A stretch of DNA of 18,511 nt from Bacteroidales bacterium UBA3290. Lineage in GTDB: Bacteria; Bacteroidota; Bacteroidia; Bacteroidales; UBA932. Positions 14,984 to 18,511 of this stretch are shown in pieces. Made by a program: the position numbers and the translations under genes. The notes under the pieces were generated by a model. The model worked only from the letters and a program-made list of their open reading frames with translations. It made no database searches and had not been told where the DNA came from. How positions within the stretch are numbered: position 1 is the first letter of the stretch; each line of letters begins with the position of its first letter. Location: the NCBI GenBank assembly GCA_002361615.1, contig DETK01000041.1, positions 1 to 18,511 of the forward strand. The letters run 5' to 3'.

Positions 14984-15438
14984 TGTAGGGGGATATTCCT
15001 AATGATAGTTCGTTTATAAATAGCTAACAGCCAGCGGCGAACCGGCAGCAGGCGGCGCCAAAGGCGGGCGCGGCGCCGCTGACGCGGCGTGTCGAGCCGC
15101 CGGTGCTTCCCATCGGCGCCCACGACTTCATCAGCGCGGGCCAGCACGTCTTCAGGCCGGCAAACTTCCTGGCCGCGGATGTTTCCGTCGCCCATCAGCA
15201 CAACGCGATCGTCGGATACTTCCATCACGCGATGCAGCACGTAACGCCGGCCATCGATCCGGGCCAGCACCACATCGCCTGTTTTTATCTCACCCGGCTG
15301 GGTCAGCACTGCGCTTTCTCTGCCACCCAGGATAAAGGGAAGCATACTACGTCCTTTCACCAGCATCGTGACTGCCATCCCTTCGCTTACGAGACGGATG
15401 GCGTCGCCGATAATCTGTTCGTCGCTCACTTTGTTCAT
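14980..15438 (-). CDS. S24/S26-family peptidase (signal-peptidase-like)
   Basis: A 152-residue protein starting two bases after the kinase stop (TGA, CG, ATG). It has the Ser motif GRSMLPF (S31), a downstream TGDVVLAR strand, His69 in YVLHRVM and LMGDGN (D84). This Ser-His-Asp order resembles SipW / ER-type signal peptidases, which use His in place of the Lys of ordinary bacterial leader peptidase. There is no N-terminal membrane helix. The basic, hydrophobic C-terminus (WRRLLPVRRWLLAIYKRTIIRN) may associate with the membrane. In this cassette it could cleave a leader peptide before export; that is inference. A longer open frame upstream to 15819 is only the shadow of the kinase gene. Confidence 0.82.
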   Translation of the reverse strand: MNKVSDEQIIGDAIRLVSEGMAVTMLVKGRSMLPFILGGRESAVLTQPGEIKTGDVVLARIDGRRYVLHRVMEVSDDRVVLMGDGNIRGQEVCRPEDVLARADEVVGADGKHRRLDTPRQRRRARLWRRLLPVRRWLLAIYKRTIIRNIPLQ

Positions 15439-15440
15439 CG

Positions 15441-16319
15441 TCAGACCTTTGAGATGGTTTCGTGGCAGAGGCGCGCCGCTTCTTCGTCGGGCAGGCATTG
15501 CAACTGCCAGACCGGGATGCGGGATGCCAGGGCGTTTTCCGTTTCGTGCAGCCCGTCCGCAATGGCACGGTCCCAACGCTTTCCGGAAATGGATGGCACC
15601 AGCGCCGCATAGGCCCGGATACCATTCAGCCGGCAGATGACGTTGCGGGGAGCCTGTTCCAGCAGGACAAAACCACCCGCCGGCAGGCTGACGTTCTTGT
15701 AACACGGTGTTTTTCCGCTCCAAGGGGAGCCGTACACGCGAACCGTTCCGTCCTCCAGCACCCGTACGACGGGGTTGTCGTCGTTCACCAGTTCCGATCC
15801 GTCTATATACTTGAGCCACAGGCGTGCATGCGTGCTCTTGCCCGTGCCGCTCTTGCCCAAGAAGAGATAGCCCCGCCCGCCCTGGCCAATGACAGCTGCA
15901 TGGAAGAGCGCCGTGCCGAGCCTGGCGGTGCGCATGGCATACATCACCATCAGGGCATTGTTCAGCGCGAAGGAACCATGGTCATGGACGGCCAACGTGG
16001 CTTGCGTGAAGGCCGCATCGACTAACATGACACCGGACAACTTCCCCCACAGGCTGAATTCGAACCAGCCGGCGCCTTCAGGCGTCCGGCATAGCCGGAT
16101 CTGCGACCCGTCATCATCCTGACTGAACTCTTCTGTCAGCCCCTGCGGCACATCGAGTCCGGAAGCAGGCACAACCCGCAACCGAAACACGCTGTCCTTT
16201 TCCGCGGCAGGAACCTCCGCGAAAGGAACATACTGCGAGAGAGCCTCCGACAAATCAATCCCTTCCTCCGCCCTCACCGAAAAAGTATGCCCCGCAACCG
16301 TATAGACAAAAACCTTCAT
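15441..16319 (-). CDS. HprK-like P-loop kinase of a peptide-modification cassette
   Basis: A 292-residue protein related to the C-terminal kinase fold of HPr kinase / PEP carboxykinase. Walker A is FLGKSGTGKSTHARLW (G155-T163), preceded by LFHAAVI. Acidic D180-D181 in LVNDDNPVV should bind metal. The motif GSPWSGKTPCYKNVSLPAGGF (about 198-217) is shared by HprK-like proteins found next to PqqD-like and S24-like genes. The N-terminal about 110 residues are beta-rich and unassigned; there is no HprK N-terminal domain, so it is not the carbon-catabolite HPr kinase. Related kinases in some lasso-peptide clusters phosphorylate the precursor peptide. It is the first gene of the four-gene cassette, with a TAnnTTTG box immediately upstream. 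Confidence 0.8.
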   Translation of the reverse strand: MKVFVYTVAGHTFSVRAEEGIDLSEALSQYVPFAEVPAAEKDSVFRLRVVPASGLDVPQGLTEEFSQDDDGSQIRLCRTPEGAGWFEFSLWGKLSGVMLVDAAFTQATLAVHDHGSFALNNALMVMYAMRTARLGTALFHAAVIGQGGRGYLFLGKSGTGKSTHARLWLKYIDGSELVNDDNPVVRVLEDGTVRVYGSPWSGKTPCYKNVSLPAGGFVLLEQAPRNVICRLNGIRAYAALVPSISGKRWDRAIADGLHETENALASRIPVWQLQCLPDEEAARLCHETISKV

Positions 16320-16327
16320 ACCGGATG

Positions 16328-16335
16328 CAAATATA
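16328..16335 (-). promoter_or_regulatory. -7 box TATATTTG before the kinase cassette
   Basis: The minus strand reads TATATTTG, a full TAnnTTTG match, ending 8 bases before the ATG at 16319. It would give a leaderless or nearly leaderless mRNA. No clear TTTG -33 is seen; the upstream bases overlap the end of the unknown lipoprotein gene. The cassette may therefore have its own promoter in addition to any read-through. Confidence 0.4.
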
Positions 16336-16354
16336 CCGAAAAAAAAGGATTCTG

Positions 16355-17311
<957 letters not shown>

Positions 17312-17417
17312 GACCTTAAAGGAAGTCGCTATATAATAAGATGCAAACATCCCGAAAATGTTGCGTACCGCCTTCGACAGGTACAGCAGAGGCGATAGGT
17401 TTTCCTCGGCAGGCGCT

Positions 17418-17537
17418 GCGGGCGACGACATTGTGAAGGGCGCTACGTTGTCGTCGCGGAACGAAAACGGCCGTTTTCGGGGAAAAAGCTGCCGCGACGA
17501 CACGCTGAGATGTCTCAGGTTGTCGTCGCGGCAAAAG
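17418..17537 (-). repeat. REP-like palindromic block 3 (double hairpin), inverted orientation
   Basis: In plus-strand order: hairpin B (17422-17457) with a 9-bp stem, GCGACGACA / TGTCGTCGC; a perfect 18-bp central palindrome, CGAAAACGGCCGTTTTCG (17462-17479); and hairpin A (17491-17532) with the 12-bp stem GCCGCGACGACA / TGTCGTCGCGGC. The loop of hairpin A contains its own palindrome, CTGAGA-TG-TCTCAG. On the minus strand the block is nearly identical to block 1. It starts 42 bases after the fumarase stop and could also terminate or protect that transcript. Confidence 0.9.
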
Positions 17538-17579
17538 TAGGGGGGCTGCGGAGCCTCCGGTGTGTGAGCCCCAGGCCGT

Positions 17580-18511
17580 TTATTTGAACTGTGCGAAGAA
17601 ATCGTTGCCCTTGTCATCCACGAGGATGAAGGCGGGGAAGTTCTCCACGCGGATCTTCCAGATGGCCTCCATACCGAGTTCGGGATATTCGACGCACTCG
17701 ATACTCTTGATGTTGTTCTGGGCCAGGATGGCGGCCGGGCCGCCGATCGAGCCGAGGTAGAAGCCTCCGTGCTTCTTGCAGGCGTCGGTCACGGCCTGGC
17801 TGCGGTTGCCCTTGGCGAGCATGACCATCGATCCGCCGTGGTCCTGGAACAGGTCGACGTACGGGTCCATGCGGCCTGCAGTGGTCGGGCCCATGGAGCC
17901 GCAGGCCATGCCTGCCGGCGTCTTGGCCGGGCCGGCGTAATAGATGGGGTGCTCTTTCAGGTACTGTGGCATCTCCTCGCCGCGGTCCAGGCGCTCCTTG
18001 ATCTTCGCGTGGGCGATGTCGCGGCCCACGATGATGGTGCCGTTCAGGCTCAGGCGCGTGCCGATGGGGTATTTCGTCAGGATCTTGCAGACCTCGGACA
18101 TCGGCTGGTCGAGGTCGATTTTCACGGCGTTGCCCTCGCCGGCCTTGCGGAGTTCCTCCGGAATCCAGCGGCCCGGATTGTCGTCGAGCTTCTCGATCCA
18201 GACACCTTCCCTGTCGATCTTGCACTTGATATTGCGGTCAGCCGAGCAGCTCACGCCCAGGCCCACCGGGCAGCTCGCGCCGTGGCGCGGCAGGCGGATG
18301 ATGCGCACGTCGTGCGCCATATACTTGCCGCCGAACTGGGCGCCAAGGCCGATCTTGCAGGCTTCTTCCCACACCTTCTTCTCGAGTTCCACGTCGCGGA
18401 AGGCGCGGCCGGTCTCGTCGCCGGTCGTAGGCAGCGAGTCGTAGTATTTGCATGAGGCGAGCTTGACGGTAAGCAGGTTGCGCTCAGCCGAGGTGCCGCC
18501 GATGACGAAGG
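17580..18511 (-). CDS. fumA: class I fumarate hydratase (iron-sulfur type), 3' part
   Basis: About 309 C-terminal residues are visible; the gene begins beyond the right edge. Single-chain class I fumarases of about 540-550 residues convert fumarate and malate in the TCA cycle or the reductive branch, using an oxygen-sensitive 4Fe-4S cluster. The frame runs open to the edge, starting with GGTSAERNL and LPTTGDETGRAFRDVELE. Then come RLPRHGASCPVGLGVSCSADRN (split here: RLPRHGASCPVG, then LGVSCSADRN), whose first Cys is the likely third cluster ligand, then the C-terminal domain with GSMGPTTAGRMDPYVD, the AKGNRS motif and GGFYLGSIGGPAA. These match the family closely. REP-like block 3 follows its stop. 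Any internal start at 18392 is not the true start. Confidence 0.95.
   Translation of the reverse strand, partial: FVIGGTSAERNLLTVKLASCKYYDSLPTTGDETGRAFRDVELEKKVWEEACKIGLGAQFGGKYMAHDVRIIRLPRHGASCPVGLGVSCSADRNIKCKIDREGVWIEKLDDNPGRWIPEELRKAGEGNAVKIDLDQPMSEVCKILTKYPIGTRLSLNGTIIVGRDIAHAKIKERLDRGEEMPQYLKEHPIYYAGPAKTPAGMACGSMGPTTAGRMDPYVDLFQDHGGSMVMLAKGNRSQAVTDACKKHGGFYLGSIGGPAAILAQNNIKSIECVEYPELGMEAIWKIRVENFPAFILVDDKGNDFFAQFK

Noticed and set aside
17312..17345. Promoter of the unknown lipoprotein gene
   Set aside because: A TTTG and a TATATAGC are present, but the -7 match is poor and the spacing too short.
17312..17617. N-terminal extension of the unknown lipoprotein to 17617
   Set aside because: It would run through REP-like block 3 and into the fumarase gene and would bury the lipoprotein signal peptide 102 residues inside the protein.

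Overview
The window looks like a chromosome segment of a GC-rich member of the order Bacteroidales. The evidence is a HU-CCDC81-type protein, BspA-like leucine-rich repeats, several lipoproteins with short Bacteroidetes-style signal peptides, and several TAnnTTTG -7 promoter boxes placed just before genes without Shine-Dalgarno sites. No rRNA, tRNA or CRISPR array was recognised.

Layout. (1) 76-1852, minus: an outer-membrane beta-barrel protein and a lipoprotein metallophosphoesterase, one base apart. (2) 2002-6888, plus: a housekeeping run of a membrane-anchored HU-like protein, primase (dnaG) and methionyl-tRNA synthetase (metG). (3) 6896-10267, minus: a large surface lipoprotein with about 7.5 copies of a 54-residue repeat and a BspA-type LRR tail. 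(4) 10341-13058: an accessory segment holding two remnants of the metG 3' end, a 13-bp tandem repeat, two palindromic REP-like blocks, and a two-gene unit encoding a triple Myb/SANT-type DNA-binding protein and a RAYT-like HUH (Y1) nuclease. (5) 13086-16319, minus: a tightly coupled four-gene cassette of HprK-like kinase, S24/S26 peptidase, PqqD-like protein and ABC exporter, which resembles a peptide modification and export unit. (6) 16355-17311, minus: an unknown lipoprotein with an (EP)6 linker. (7) A third REP-like block at 17418-17537, then the 3' part of a class I fumarase running off the right edge.

The most interesting system is in region 4. Three about 120-bp blocks (10561-10680, 12934-13054, 17418-17537) share one architecture: two hairpins with a GCCGCGACGACA/TGTCGTCGCGGC stem around a central palindrome with core ACGGCCGT. 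One block touches the stop codon of the RAYT-like gene. This fits a REP/RAYT system in Bacteroidales with an unusual partner, a three-repeat Myb/SANT protein formerly or still translationally coupled to the nuclease. The metG 3' end occurs three times in the same orientation (functional copy, about 65-bp remnant, 225-bp remnant), bracketing first the BspA-like gene and then the RAYT unit. This suggests repeated insertion or rearrangement at the metG terminus. A second, unrelated palindromic repeat sits in frame inside the HU-like gene.
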